64,000 nucleotides of DNA from Leishmania martiniquensis. Lineage: Eukaryota > Euglenozoa > Kinetoplastea > Trypanosomatida > Trypanosomatidae. This document shows, one piece after another, positions 30,273-42,098 of this stretch (position 1 is the stretch's first letter; every line of letters begins with the position of its first letter). Both the position numbers and the translations under genes were made by a program. The stretch is from positions 503,501 through 567,500 of the forward strand of contig NC_090163.1 of assembly GCF_017916325.1 (NCBI RefSeq), read 5' to 3'. The notes under the pieces were generated by a model. That model had not been told where the DNA came from and did not search any database. It saw only the letters and a list, made by a program, of their open reading frames with translations.

Positions 30273-30859
30273 GGCTGGACGTATGTCATCTCGAGGGGGG
30301 CCCGTGCGCCACTCCGCTTGGGGAAGAGATCATGCAGGATCACCCCCTCCCTGACATACGCACACACACACACACACTCCGCCCCGTCATCCCCTGCCAA
30401 TGCCGATCCATCGCTGGTGCTGGCCTCGGGATGAAGCAGCCGCGGCAGATCCAAGGCAGAGGGCTTTTCCGCAGTGGATGTCGGTACTCCGCCCCCAGGT
30501 GGCGTTGCGTTGGAACGACATGCGGCAGTGTGCAAGCGCGTGCCGTGGACACGATACGCATGCCCGCAGCGTGACTCGAGCTCTCCTCGCCCGGCCCTCG
30601 CTGCTCACTGCTGAGGAAGAGCCTGTGCCGCCGCAGGGAGGGAGGCGCCAGGTGGCGGGTGCCACAATGGAAGCAGCTGCGAGGCGACCTGCAAGGCGTG
30701 TGGAGTGAGTAGCGCTTCATGTCGAGGCCGTATCCAGGCCACCGAGCCATCGCCTTGCTGCTCCGCATGTCTGCACGGCCGCTCTGCGCCACACACGTGG
30801 ACCTGTGTGGCGGGCGCGACGGGGGAGGGAAGTGGATCTGCGGCTCGACTGCAGAGACT
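30273..30859. repeat. 587-bp repeat RB, copy 2
   Basis: Direct repeat of 25416-26002 at constant offset 4857, apparently identical. It lies about 0.67 kb downstream of amastin gene 2, so both amastin genes have RB in the same relative position. Confidence 0.92.
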
Positions 30860-33800
30860 CGGCCTAAGAAAAGAAGCCGATGGTGCTCGTGTCGAGCGGC
30901 ATGCGCGCGCATGGATCTTCATGTTCTGCTGTGCACAAGAAGGCGCGTACGCCTTTAGAGAAGGTGCGTGTTTGTCTGCATTTTTTTTGTTCGATTACAC
31001 TGTAGGAAGAGTGGCGAATGGGGAGAGCGTTGCTCATGTAAGTGACGCGCCTCGGAGGCCATTTCATGTCGATGCCGCTCCGCACGAACTTTGGCTATGC
31101 GGTAGCCGCATGAGACTGAGGCCAAACGCGCTGCCGTGAGACCTCTTTGCTCACGCAATTCGCCAACTGCTTCTATTATACGCGTCGATGATTAGACGGA
31201 TGAAGCTCGGTGGAGGGGCCTTTGACGGGGCGTCGCGTCAAAGAGAGGAGGGGCTCTGTGGGCTTTGAGCGTCCCTCGCGTTTTGGCTCTCTGTAGCCAT
31301 GGCGACGCCACATCCCTCGTGCGCATGATTGTGTATGGAAGCTCCCCTACCCACTCCGCTGGGGTTCACTTGAACGCCTTTTATGATGCGCAGGATGGCC
31401 TACCCTCTTCGCTTTCACCCGCCACACACACACGCACATCATCACTACAGAGAACCGAACGCGAGAAGAAAAACGGTAACAACTCGCTACAGGGCGGCTC
31501 TCATAGCCATACCTCCCGCGGCTCTTTCCTTCGGATGTGCAGGTGGCCCCAGGTCGTCTTGCGCATGGTTGCCGCAAACATCCTACCACCTCCACCACCA
31601 CCACCACGACGGAGGTGTCGGGCGCCCTCCCTCACCCTTCTTCGCGTGCTCTGCTCTGCTTTACTGGTCTAGTACTCTCTCACTCCTTGCCCATTCTCTC
31701 CCTCTTCTTCTGCTGTTGTTTTCTTCTTCGATGCATGGACGCACGCATGTGTTGCCTCTCGTCGGAAAACGTGCAAATATGCTCCCACACGGTTGCCTCT
31801 GCCTCTACCTCGCCTTCCCGGGTACTGCCGGTACTGCTGCTCAGCCCTGCTCCGTCTCCCATTACTTTTCGTTTAGTACGTGCGTCTGTGTCTGCGCGTG
31901 CTTTCTCTTTACCCCTCCCCCTCCCCTCGCCATTGAGCACGCTGAACTTTCTACGGCAGCTGTCTGAACATCTCACAACACCGTGAATCTTGCGTCCTGC
32001 TCTACGACCCAAAACGCCCACACCGCCAGCCCTTCTCATTACCGCTCTTGAGCTGCCATTCCTAAGAAATAACGAAACAAAACAAAAAAGCAACGAGTGA
32101 GCGACACCGGAAGCAATCAACCGGAGGACCATCACTACCACACGGTGAAAGCGCTACAAAGTTTCAAGCAGGGCTTCACAGAGGAGTCCGCCCCTGATAT
32201 CACCCCTTCCCTAAGGAATTCGGCCCCTCTCACTCATCGCTATCTTTCCCTCTCCTCTCGCGCCAAAGGGTTACGTTCCAGTGTAAGGAGGTGTCAGTGT
32301 GTGCACCTTTCGGCAGCAGCAGCAGCGTCCTCCCCCTCCCCCAAGTACACGTACGCACACCGCTCAGCAGCGGTGTGTGACCCCCAAAACGGTCTTGCGC
32401 ACATCGCGCATTTACCATCGGTTTTGTCTCGTGAGTGAGTGAGTGAGTGTGTGAGTGTGTGTGTTTACATATTTTGTTTCTTCGTTGGTGCTCGCGATTC
32501 GTCACACCATTTTTTCTGCCCATTCTATCGCTGACTTCTTTTTCACCTCCGAGTGGACGTCCCCTCCCTTTCACCAACATCACCACCCTGTCTTTTCTCC
32601 TTTTCTCTGCGTGTGTGTGCCGGTGTCCCCCCCCAGCGCCTCTTAACTGCTAGCTTGTCGTCATTCTGCGTCCATCCCCCCTCCTCCTTCACCCACTGCT
32701 CACACTGGTCTCTTCTTCAGTTGTTCGTTCTTCATCGTTTGTGTTGCTCTTGTTTTATCTCGGACACCCAGACAGCCACAGGCCCGCCTCCCAGACGCTC
32801 CCTTCGCCCACCCCACCCCACCCCCGAAGCACTCATTTTTCTCCTTGGCGACAGCAGAAACGGAAGTCACAGGAGCACACGAAACAGAAGATACCAAGCA
32901 ACATTGCACGCCTCGCTTTGTGGCGCTGCTTCGCCTATTGATCTTGTGAACGTATATATATATATATATCCTTTTTTCTTTTCCATTCTACCAAAGGACG
33001 TACACGTCTACGCGCGAAACAATTCGGTCGGCACTTTCGTGTCTTAATCAACACCCTTAACAAGATAAGGAATACCAGCCCTGAGCCGAACACACCGACG
33101 CGTTCTCGCGTACGCCACGACCGTTTTCGCACCCCACAGCACCGCCACAAGTTGTCTCCCCACCGCCGCCTCTTCCTATTTTCTCTTTCTCTTCAACTCT
33201 TTCGTTATTCTTTTCCTGTGGCGCTCGCTGATCCCCTTTCTGTACCGCTCTCCTCCTCCCTTCACCCTCTCTCCCCACTATTAACGCCCGGGCAAAGGCC
33301 CCGCTGCCCTACGTCGTTCTCCTCGAGGCGTCGCGCACGCGTACTAAAGCACCTCTTCCCTCTGAGTTTCCGTTCTCTTCGCTCGCCTGCGCTGTGGATC
33401 TCCTTCGCCCTCTGCAGCCGCTGGCCGTCCCCCGGCCTCACCGCCTCCCGCGCCCTCTGGATCGTCATCTCTTCCCCACTCCCATTTGGTCGCCTTGTCT
33501 TTTCCGTGCGCCGGCACCGAAGGAGGAAGCAGAGGGTCAGATAAGAGAACACACTTAGCAGACACCACACACATTCACAACGGCAAGCGTGAACTCGTAT
33601 AGTGCCCTTCTCACCCACAGCTCCTCAGACGTGGCATGTTGTGGCACGTCCGCCTGCCCACACCCCTCTTTCCCCCCTCCCTCCCTCTCTCTCCCTCTCT
33701 CTCCCTCTCTCGTCTTTTCTTGTTTTTTTCTTTTTGCTCGTTAGCCTTTCGCTTTTCATTTACGTCTCCCCTCCTTCTGCCCTCGCCGACCTCCACCACC

Positions 33801-36800
33801 TCCCACCCACCCCTCTTGTTGGGTGCATCTATCACGAATACATCGTTTATATACTCAGCTATTGATCTCCCGTACCGCTTCCTTCCTTCCTTCACCACCA
33901 CCACTTCACCTCAATCCCCTCTTTTTTGTATTCCTTTCTACGCACCGTTTCACTGCACGCTTCTCATACATACAACTAAGGATATATACATATCCTCTTT
34001 CATCGCCCTGCCTGCGTCTCCTCTCTGCTCCCCCCTTGTGTGTGTGTGTGTGTCTTTCTTTATCTCTCCACGCCCCTCTCCGTCATCGCTTTCGCCTCTT
34101 TTCTACCCCAAGTCGGCTCTCTGCTGGCGGTTGTACTTCTGTTGATTCACTGCTGTTGTAGCACAGCGCTTAAGTGCCCCTTTGTGTGTGTCTTTCTCTC
34201 CCTCTCTCTCTCCCCCTCCCAGTCCTCCTCCTTCCTCTCTCGCCTTTCTTATCGACTTCCCCTTCCCGACGGCCGAAGAGTAACTCAGCCTCTGCGGAAC
34301 AGCATCAAAAACTGCGCCGGTGCGGTTTTTATTTGTTCTTTTCTTTGAATGCTCCGCCACTGTCGTTGACCGAATCGCGCTTGTTCACGCGCGCCACGAA
34401 GGACAGATCTCATTTCGCTCTGCTTTCATCTCCAACGGGCCTTTTGGCGGTGCCTCTCTCCATCATTCTGTGGTGTTTCACTCGTCGTCGGTTTTTTTTC
34501 TTTGGTTCACGGTTCGATTTCGTCTTTGTAACGCTCGTTGATCTCGCGTTCTTCTCGCTTACCGGTCCACACAGCTTACCTCTCCGCTGCTGTGGCGCGC
34601 TAACGTCGCTTCCTTCTTGTATCTGTTGTACTGCTCGTAACCGTGTAGGGGTGCACATCTCACGCCTCTCTTTCTGTGTCGTATCTCTGCGAGCAACTGG
34701 CAGTCTACAACGTTAGACCAGAAAAGCGATTGGCAAGAGAGAGATCAACTCCTCCTCACTACCATCTGCCTTCCTCACCCTTTCCCTCCCTCTGGGAGAC
34801 GTCGCTTAGTCAAGCTCCTTGGCCATATTGTCCCAGTAAGCAGTGCATCGTTCTCCTTGAAAAAAAAAAGAAGCTGACCTACTGCCGCTAAATCTGCTAT
34901 TCTCTTCCCTCCATCCACTTTGTCCGCCCCCACCCCCACCCCTGCACTGGCAAAAGCACGCGCGCACGTGTATTTGTACTTCTTTTTACTCTGCTTGTCC
35001 CCCCTTCGCTCACCCTCTCAGCGGATCTCGCGGACGGGCAGTGCGTGTCTCCTAAAAGGACGAGCGACTTCTGTGTTCGTCTCCGTTTCTTCTTGAGCTG
35101 GTGTAGTTGTCCCTGTCTTAGCTGCTCATCTTCCTCCTCCTCCCAAATCCCTCATCTCTACCCGCTGCCTGCGCGCACCCTTGTCGGTCTGCGCTATGTG
35201 CACGTGTGCGTGGGCAGATTCGTTCGTGATCTCATCCCCAATCGTTTTCTGGGGGCGCTTTGCCTGTGTACATCACTATCCGTGTGTGTGTGTGTGTTGC
35301 ATTTCCTCCCCTTCGGCGAATCGTGTTGGTGTATTCTTTCTGTTCAGCTTCTCGCGAGTGTCAGCAGAGACGTTTTCTGTCCCTTCCACGCGCGCTCGCC
35401 GCAAAGCACTCTACTGCTGCGGTACTGTCTTTTCAGTGTTGTGTCCGTGTTGGTGTGTGTGTGTGTGTGTCTGCAGGTGTGAATCGGCAGCACTGATTGT
35501 CTGCCTGCCCCTCGACAAAGAATATTCCTCACACAGCGCAAGTGAAGAGTAACGCCTAACCGTAGGAGAGTAGGGCGGCAGCGTTTTGTGGTGGAAGTGG
35601 TCATCGCTGCTCTTGTCGTTTCGCGTGTGTGCTTTTTCCTTCTATGAGCTTTGCGCTCTGTATTTTTGAAGCCTTTGCCATCCACGTGGAAGCGCTCGCG
35701 TATCCGCTGGCGCCTTATTCGCGGCCTCCGTCTTCATTGCCGAATCGCAGCATTGTCACTGCTGGTCTCGGCGCCGCCGCGTGGGTGCAGCAACAAGGGG
35801 GAGGGAGAGAGAGGGGGAGGGGAACTAGACGCTCATTTCTTTTTTTGTTTCGGTCGGTGTTCCTCTGATGCTCACACTCCTCTCTGTGGGCATCTGCTGG
35901 ACCTCCGTTTTCTCTCGACGCTATTGGTATCCGTGTGTTTCTGTCTCCGCCCCCCACCTCCTCCTCTCTCCCGCCTCTCCTCCTCGCCAGTGCCCTCCCC
36001 ATCAGCACACATACACACGTATATATATATAACGTGGAAGTCTCTACTGTCTGTCTGTCGTTGTTGTGTTTGCTGCTGTTCTTTCTGGTCGAGCGGCAGA
36101 GGATTGACTCACTCACTCGGTCTCTCTCTATTCCCCTTTTTTCTGCAGCATCAACTTTGCGTCGATTGTGTTTGCGCTCTCGCTCCTCTACTCCCCTTTC
36201 CCCCAGATTTGATTTGTGGGCCTAATCGTCCAGTTAACGAAGGTGTTGCGCGCGTTTATCCCTGACTGCCATCATCTGCACCTCTTCGCGGTGTATTTGT
36301 GTCTTGCTGTGAGCGCCTCTCTCTCTCTGCAGGGGGGGAAGGGGGTGATAGCGTGTGTCTTCTGAACTTGGTGCTCCCCTCGGCTTGTACTTGTCTCTTC
36401 CCGTACGGCCCTCGCTGCCTTTTCGCAGCTCTTATCTCTCTTTCTCTCTCGATTTCATTTTATTGTTCCACAGCACCTATTCATATCGTCTAGGTGCTCA
36501 ACTCCTCCCCGTCGCCGCTCTCTGCTTCCCTACCACGCTATCCCTTTTCTATCGCGCATTTCGTTGTTGCTGCATGCTGCAAGGCCTTTCATCTCGGTGA
36601 CTCCTCCCTTCTCAGCTGCCGTTGCGCTTTGCCTTTGCTGTTCAATAGCTGTACAACGCGCGTGCTGTCTCTGCACACGTGCCCCGTGTGAGTGTATCGC
36701 CGTTGCCTTTGCTTTACACGCTCGTCTCTGTGTGTGTGTGCACGCGCTTTTCTTCTTTCGTTATTCTTTGGCCACTGGAGCGCCATACTGCCTGTTGCGT

Positions 36801-37002
36801 GCTTGTGTGCGTGTGTGTGTGTGTGAGGGGGTGTAGGTGTAGGGTGGGTGCTGGGTGGGCCCCTTACATTGCTGTCGTTCCTCTTCTCTCGCTGCCATCG
36901 CCTCCGCAGTTACGCCTCCCCCCTCCACCATAGTTGCCCGCCTGCCTGCTGCCGCCGCCCTTCCCGAGCTCTCTACTCTATACGCGGAGAGAGCAAAGAA
37001 GT
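30860..37002. other. Long gene-free, pyrimidine-rich region
   Basis: About 6.1 kb without a convincing coding sequence on either strand; open frames are Ser/Pro/Leu/Cys-rich readings of C/T runs. Contents include (GAGT)n/(TG)n near 32430-32463, (TA)n at about 32953-32969, many C/T tracts between 33160 and 34300, CCCCCA-type tracts near 34928-34944, and (TG)n near 35282-35296 and 35452-35470. 30860-31250 is less pyrimidine-biased. It may be a very long 3' UTR of amastin 2 plus a long 5' leader of the zinc-finger gene, or may hide non-coding RNAs. Confidence 0.6.
32953..32969. repeat. (TA)n microsatellite
   Basis: Uninterrupted TA dinucleotide run of about eight units in the gene-free region. 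Confidence 0.8.
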
Positions 37003-38214
37003 ATGCACTCAGCACAGGACGCTTCGTCCCCGGCATCAGCGGGGCCTGTCACCCGCACCATACCGTCGCCCCACTCGCAGTCGCCTACAAATCACACGAC
37101 CGGCCCGCGTCTGTTTACGCATGCACCATACCTATCGACAGTCAACATTATCGCCAGCGAGGATATGGGCGCCGTGGAATTGGCAGCGTTGGATGAAGTG
37201 GACGGAAAGCGTAGTGGATTGAGCAGGAGGCACGGGTCGCCGAGCTCCGGTGGGCTTAACCGATCAGTCTCGAGCTTCAATGCCAGTCACAACAGTACCA
37301 ACCAACTGCGTAGCCCGCACGCCTACCAAAGCGGTAGGAAGAACGTTTGCCGGCATTTTCTGAACGGCAGCTGCAATCGCGGCAGCTCTTGTCACTTCTA
37401 CCACCCGGGGCCGATTCATCGTGTCATCACGCCAACGCGCCCGCATACCCCAACCCAGCGTCCTCTAACCCCGCTGGCGGACTTGGCGCAGCAGAGCAGC
37501 ACCCTTGTGGTCCAGTCTCCAACGCAGAGCCCCTACATGGGGCCGACGAGTGCGCCATTGCGGTCGTCCCCGCGGGTACCATGGATGACGCTGAGCATTG
37601 GGGGCGGAAGCGCGTGCAGCAACAGCGAATCCGTCGCCTCTCCCACAAGCTCGCCCTCCACCTCGTTCTCTGCCCAGCGCAGCACCGCTTTTGTCGAGAG
37701 CCTGGCGCAGGTCGTGGCGGCAACGCCCGCTCTCTCGAGCCCTTCCATCGGCCCACAGTTCATTCCGGGCACCTCGCTAGGCACTCGTGCGCGATGTGGG
37801 CACGGTGTCAACCTGCTACCTTCCCTGCAGCTTCCCGACTACGTGCCGACCGGTAGCGACGACGGCACCATGGAGGGCGGCAACTCCGCCACTGCCGAAG
37901 ACGCGGGGCCGCTCAGTAGACTGCATAGTCCATCTTCACCCGTTTCATGCCGAATGTCTATGTACCGCGGGGGCGTGCAACCTGGAGCGAGTTGCAACAG
38001 CAGCTGCGGAGAGCGTATGGAAGGGCTCGCCAACTCGCACCCGCACGTGTTCGCTGGAAATGTCTTCCTGACCGCGGCAAGCGACGCAGTCCCATCCCCC
38101 ACGTCTGCCGGTGTGACTCGTAACCATCCCTACGCCTACGCACCGGCAAGGGTGCAGCGGCACCCCAGTCAGCTAATGAGCCCGCTGAAGCATACGCCGA
38201 ACGGGCTGCAATAA
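37003..38214 (+). CDS. CCCH-type zinc-finger protein, likely mRNA-binding
   Basis: A 403-aa protein with one CCCH finger, C116-x7-C124-x5-C130-x3-H134 (CRHFLNGSCNRGSSCHFYH). The rest is Ser/Pro/Thr-rich and probably disordered. The start at ATG 37003 (MHSAQDASSPASAGPVTR) follows the long pyrimidine-rich region; a later in-frame Met lies just before GAVELAALDEVDG. In trypanosomatids, which lack gene-specific transcriptional control, CCCH proteins regulate mRNA stability and translation, often in differentiation or stress. Near the C-terminus TRNHPYAY resembles, but with H and N exchanged, the motif I remember for binding the MKT1 regulator. The large flanking non-coding region fits a gene that is itself post-transcriptionally controlled. 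Confidence 0.85.
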   Translation: MHSAQDASSPASAGPVTRTIPSPHSQSPTNHTTGPRLFTHAPYLSTVNIIASEDMGAVELAALDEVDGKRSGLSRRHGSPSSGGLNRSVSSFNASHNSTNQLRSPHAYQSGRKNVCRHFLNGSCNRGSSCHFYHPGPIHRVITPTRPHTPTQRPLTPLADLAQQSSTLVVQSPTQSPYMGPTSAPLRSSPRVPWMTLSIGGGSACSNSESVASPTSSPSTSFSAQRSTAFVESLAQVVAATPALSSPSIGPQFIPGTSLGTRARCGHGVNLLPSLQLPDYVPTGSDDGTMEGGNSATAEDAGPLSRLHSPSSPVSCRMSMYRGGVQPGASCNSSCGERMEGLANSHPHVFAGNVFLTAASDAVPSPTSAGVTRNHPYAYAPARVQRHPSQLMSPLKHTPNGLQ

Positions 38215-39899
38215 ACGATGGGAAAGGGGGGAGGGGGGGTCCGGCATTTCTTAGCTTCGTGCCCTTTTCTTGCGTTTACCTTTCAGACACGCTGAAGCGC
38301 CTTCTTCCCCCTCTCCTCCTCCTCCCGCTGCTCTGTCCCCTCTGCCTGCGGCGGTTTTTTTGTCGTGTTGAGCTCTTTCTCTCGCATGCGCCGTCAGGTA
38401 CAGCGTCTCCTTCGCCGTCCGCCTTTCTGTTGGCTTCTGTTGCATCATCTCTGCGGCCACCTCTCCACCCTTCACTGCACCTCCCACCCCACCCCCAACG
38501 ACTGTTTTCTTTCGGTGTCTCTCTGTGTGCCTGCGTAGGCGTGGAACCGCGCATGTGGTAAACCTTTCGTCACCCCACCCCGACACCCCATTTTGGCAAC
38601 AGCGGTACGACGCCGGCAGGCACGCCTGTCTACGACAGCGCGCCTACATTGCATGCAGGTGTGCGCGTCTCTTCGCTTCTTCCTGACAGACCCCCCCTCC
38701 GCCGCCCCCTGTCTTCAGAAGCTGCGCTCATGCAGTGCTCCTCAGGCCCTAACCCTTTCTCCACCCCGACTTACGTTTCCTCGCGTGCCTTACGCGCTGC
38801 ACGCCATTCCTGTGTGTATGTGTGTATGTTTGCATCAGTCGATCTCTCCCTGCTTCTCAGCGCGCTACTAGTCCTGCGTAAGTGTGTGTAAACATTTAGT
38901 GTACATATATATTTATATATGGTCAGGTGTATGCGCGTGTGTCTCTCTCGCTCTCTATATATATGTATACATATATGTATGAATGAATTCATATATATAT
39001 ATATGCGTGTGGTCGTATTGGCCGTCAGTGACGCCTCTCAGTGTGGGGTGTGCAGCGCATCATCAGATATATATTTTCGCAGCGTTTCGCTTTGGTTTCC
39101 CCTTCGCCTTTCGCCCTGTTATCTTTTTTTTTCTCGCCCCCCTCCTCCCACAAACACACACTTTCCCTCTCTCTCTTGTAATGTTCAGCATGCACGTGGG
39201 CGTTACAGTGCGCGGGTGCGAACGCGGTGCCGAATCGCCGTCTTGCGAGTGATTTGATGGTCGGGCCCGAGTGACATGTTCAGCTTTGTATGTGCACGTG
39301 GGCTTGCGTGCGCAGACTGGCGAAATAATCGGCGATGGAAGCAGCAAACGCCCATGCAGGCCAAGAAGACTTTTCCCCGCATCCCCCGTTTTGTTCAACG
39401 TCGTGCAAGTAAGTGCGCCTGAAGCCTGCGCCGCTACCCCCCCCCACCGTAAGGTTCAAACAGATTGAGCGGGGCTCATGTATCGCATGACCTGCCATGG
39501 GGCAGTGTTTCTCTTCTGTGTCTGTGACCGCGTTTGAGCGTCTGGCCACTCCCGCTGAGGAAACCTCTTCTTTTCGTATGCTGGCCCATAGCGCAGCAGC
39601 AGGTGGAGTGGGTTTCCCGAAGCACTAAAGAGGGCAAAGATACGTTCGTGCACCTGCCCGCCCCGCTGCTCGCATCTCGTAGCCCTTTCGCCCCTTTTCT
39701 ACTCTCCCCTTTTCTCTGCCCTCTTCTTGAAGACGCTCCCACACACACACACACGCACACACACACTAACCTCTCTGCCCCTCCCCCCTCCCTCCACCGC
39801 TCTCAAAGGCTCGAGAGGGAGCCTAGAGGGAGAGAAGTGGCAGTATCGGGCAGTGGCAAGCACCTTCGAGCTTACCCTCACGAACCCCGAGAAGGCGGA
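38215..39899. other. Intergenic spacer upstream of polymerase kappa gene 1
   Basis: No gene. Contains an A/T-rich cluster at about 38895-39075 with several (TA)n and TATATG runs, and (CA)n at about 39740-39766 close to the next start. Confidence 0.55.
38895..39012. repeat. TA/ATG-rich low-complexity cluster
   Basis: Several imperfect (TA)n and TATGTATA blocks alternate over about 120 bp, the most A/T-rich stretch I noticed in this otherwise GC-rich window. Confidence 0.65.
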
Positions 39900-42098
39900 A
39901 TGAGCGCAGAGTATGAGCCAGGTGTGCCAGAGCGGGCACCCCTTTCCGACGTGAGGGCAGAAAGAGGGCATATACACTCGCTCGCCCCTCGCCTCACCGC
40001 TCTCACCCCAGTCACTGTGTCACCGACGCCACCGCGATCGCTGTCCCCGCTGTTGCCAACACCGGGAGTAAATTGCACAGCGGCGCCACTGTGGTCGAGC
40101 ACGCAAATCATTGCGCTTGGCGCGCAGACTGGCAGCGGCAATCGGGAAAACTGTGGCAGCAGCGGCAGCGGCTCTAGCCTTTCATACAACTGCTATGGCG
40201 GCGCCCAGAGCTCTGCACCAGTGTCATCCAGGCGCACCTCCCGTGCAACGGCGCCATGTCAGCTCCCACGCCGCTTTCCCCACTCCGATACTGCCAGTAG
40301 CAGTATGACCGCCTTGCCCACAGCAGTGTACTTGCACAACACAAAAGCTGGCCTCCAGACGGTCGATAAGGAGAAGAGGGAGGCCTTCATCAAGGAGCTC
40401 TCCGTGAACTCCAGTTTCTACGCCAACGAGGAACGCAAGGCGCAGCGGCAGCAGCTCCAGATTGAGGAGCTTCTGGTGAAGACGCGGCAGTACAAGGCAA
40501 GCGTGCGCGGCGACCCCGTCGTTTTTCGCCAGCTGCAGCGTCAGGTTGCGGAGCTTGAAGCCAGCTTCGAGGCGCACCGCCGCTTTGACTGCGTCTACGT
40601 ACACGTGGACATGGACATGTTTTACGCGGCTGTCGAGATGAAAAAGAACCCGCAGTACGCAGAGATGCCACTCGGGATTGGGGATATGTCTATGCTGTCC
40701 ACCACGAACTACGTCGCCCGAAAGTTCGGCGTGCAGTCAGGAATGCCAGGCTTCATTGGCATGCGGCTGTGCCCCCAGCTTGTCATTGTCCCCACCAACT
40801 TTGCAGCTTGCAGAGTCGAGTCCAGGAAATTCATGGGAGTGGTGCGCGAGTACGACCCCGCTGCACACGTGCTTGGCATGGATGAGATCATGATGTGCCT
40901 CGATGGCTACCTTGCGCAACATCACAGTGGCGCGACAACGCACACGGAGCGTTTTGACATCGCAGAGAGGATCGTCGAGGATTGCCGGCGCCGCATCGCC
41001 GAGGCGACAGGGCTGACTGCCAGCGCCGGTATCGCGCCGACGCCGACGCTGGCGAAAATGGCGTCCAATTATAAAAAGCCGGACGGGCAGTACTCCGTTC
41101 GCCTCTTCAGCCGTGAAGCCGTCATGAGTTACCTCGCCGACATCCCCGTGCGCCAGGTGCCCGGTATCGGCAAGTCTCGGGAGAGGCTCCTCGCTGGTCT
41201 CGGGATACACACGCTCGGCGACGCTTACCAGGAGCGGCACCGACTCTTCTACATTCTCACGCCGAAGACGTTCGAGTTTCTGCTCGCCTCGACCATGGGC
41301 GTCGGTGGCATGTACGACCCCCTGGAGGCAAGGTTGTCGTCAGCAGCCGCTGCAGATGGCCACAAGAAGACCGCCAAAGGAGACGGAGAGCCGAGTGAGG
41401 ACGACTGGGTACGCAAATCGGTGGGTCACGAGCGCACCTTCAGCAGGCTGGCGAGCCGCGCCGATTTGCAGGCGATTGCGTACGAGAATCTTCGCCGGTC
41501 TCACGAAACCCTCGCCGCGGAGGATCTCCTCTCCTCTCAGGTGGTTCTCAAGCTGAAGCTCCGCAGCTTTCACGTGAAGCAGCAGAGCAAGTCGCTCAAC
41601 GTGTACACAGACGACCACGAAGTCCTTCGGCGGGCCCTTGACGAGTTACTCATACCACTGCTGGACAGCTTTGCCGAGTATCGGCTGCTCGGCGTAAGGC
41701 TGGAAAAGCTCAGAAGAAGACCCCAAAGCGACGGTGGCGGCAGCGCGGCCACGTTGCGTCACTTTTTTGCGCGCCGGCTCCAAAGTAACGCCCCTGCGGC
41801 GCAGCAGGGGTCCCGGGCTCTGCGAAAGCGCTACCGTGACACCAGCGGCGGCCGCAGTGCAGGCGTCGATACCGATGCGGATCTCGACGACAGCGACGGT
41901 GAAGACAGCGCCGTCCTCGTCTCCTCCGAGAGCCAGTCGGCGGATGTGGAGGGGGTGAAGGGTCCCGTTGCAAGCATCCCTGCGCTGTCTTCGCTCTCTG
42001 CGTGCTGTGCCGCCACAGCTGTAGCAGAGCAGAAGAGGGCGCACGAAGAAGTGATTGGCGATAACAGCGCTGACGATGATGTTGTCATCGTGGAATGA
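39900..42098 (+). CDS. DNA polymerase kappa paralogue 1 (Y family), PIP-like box, probably nuclear
   Basis: A 732-aa translesion DNA polymerase from ATG 39900; an in-frame ATG at 40305 would give a 597-aa product without the Ser/Pro-rich leader. Catalytic acidic residues are present: Asp237 in HVDMDMFYAAVE and Asp328-Glu329 in GMDEIMM. TTNYVARKFGVQSGMPGF (fingers), ASAGIAPTPTLAKMASNYKK (palm), and PGIGKSRERLLAGLGIHT (helix-hairpin-helix, thumb) follow, then a little-finger domain. TLRHFF at residues 618-623 resembles a PCNA-interacting (PIP) motif lacking the initial Gln. The C-terminal tail is acidic (DTDADLDDSDGEDS) and has no zinc finger, unlike animal kappa. It has no mitochondrial-type presequence, in contrast to the next two genes. 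The family inserts opposite damaged bases and extends mismatched ends. Confidence 0.93.
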   Translation: MSAEYEPGVPERAPLSDVRAERGHIHSLAPRLTALTPVTVSPTPPRSLSPLLPTPGVNCTAAPLWSSTQIIALGAQTGSGNRENCGSSGSGSSLSYNCYGGAQSSAPVSSRRTSRATAPCQLPRRFPHSDTASSSMTALPTAVYLHNTKAGLQTVDKEKREAFIKELSVNSSFYANEERKAQRQQLQIEELLVKTRQYKASVRGDPVVFRQLQRQVAELEASFEAHRRFDCVYVHVDMDMFYAAVEMKKNPQYAEMPLGIGDMSMLSTTNYVARKFGVQSGMPGFIGMRLCPQLVIVPTNFAACRVESRKFMGVVREYDPAAHVLGMDEIMMCLDGYLAQHHSGATTHTERFDIAERIVEDCRRRIAEATGLTASAGIAPTPTLAKMASNYKKPDGQYSVRLFSREAVMSYLADIPVRQVPGIGKSRERLLAGLGIHTLGDAYQERHRLFYILTPKTFEFLLASTMGVGGMYDPLEARLSSAAAADGHKKTAKGDGEPSEDDWVRKSVGHERTFSRLASRADLQAIAYENLRRSHETLAAEDLLSSQVVLKLKLRSFHVKQQSKSLNVYTDDHEVLRRALDELLIPLLDSFAEYRLLGVRLEKLRRRPQSDGGGSAATLRHFFARRLQSNAPAAQQGSRALRKRYRDTSGGRSAGVDTDADLDDSDGEDSAVLVSSESQSADVEGVKGPVASIPALSSLSACCAATAVAEQKRAHEEVIGDNSADDDVVIVE

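Noticed and set aside
34174..34716. 180-aa frame and several similar ones in the gene-free region
   Set aside because: Leu/Ser/Pro/Phe-rich readings of C/T tracts, no charged core, no domain.
39740..39766. Short tandem repeats considered as a CRISPR-like array
   Set aside because: Simple (CA)n microsatellite; no repeat-spacer structure anywhere in the window, and the organism is eukaryotic.
39534..39899. Upstream extension of polymerase kappa gene 1
   Set aside because: Contains the (CA)n microsatellite read as His/Thr repeats and no upstream ATG; spacer-like.
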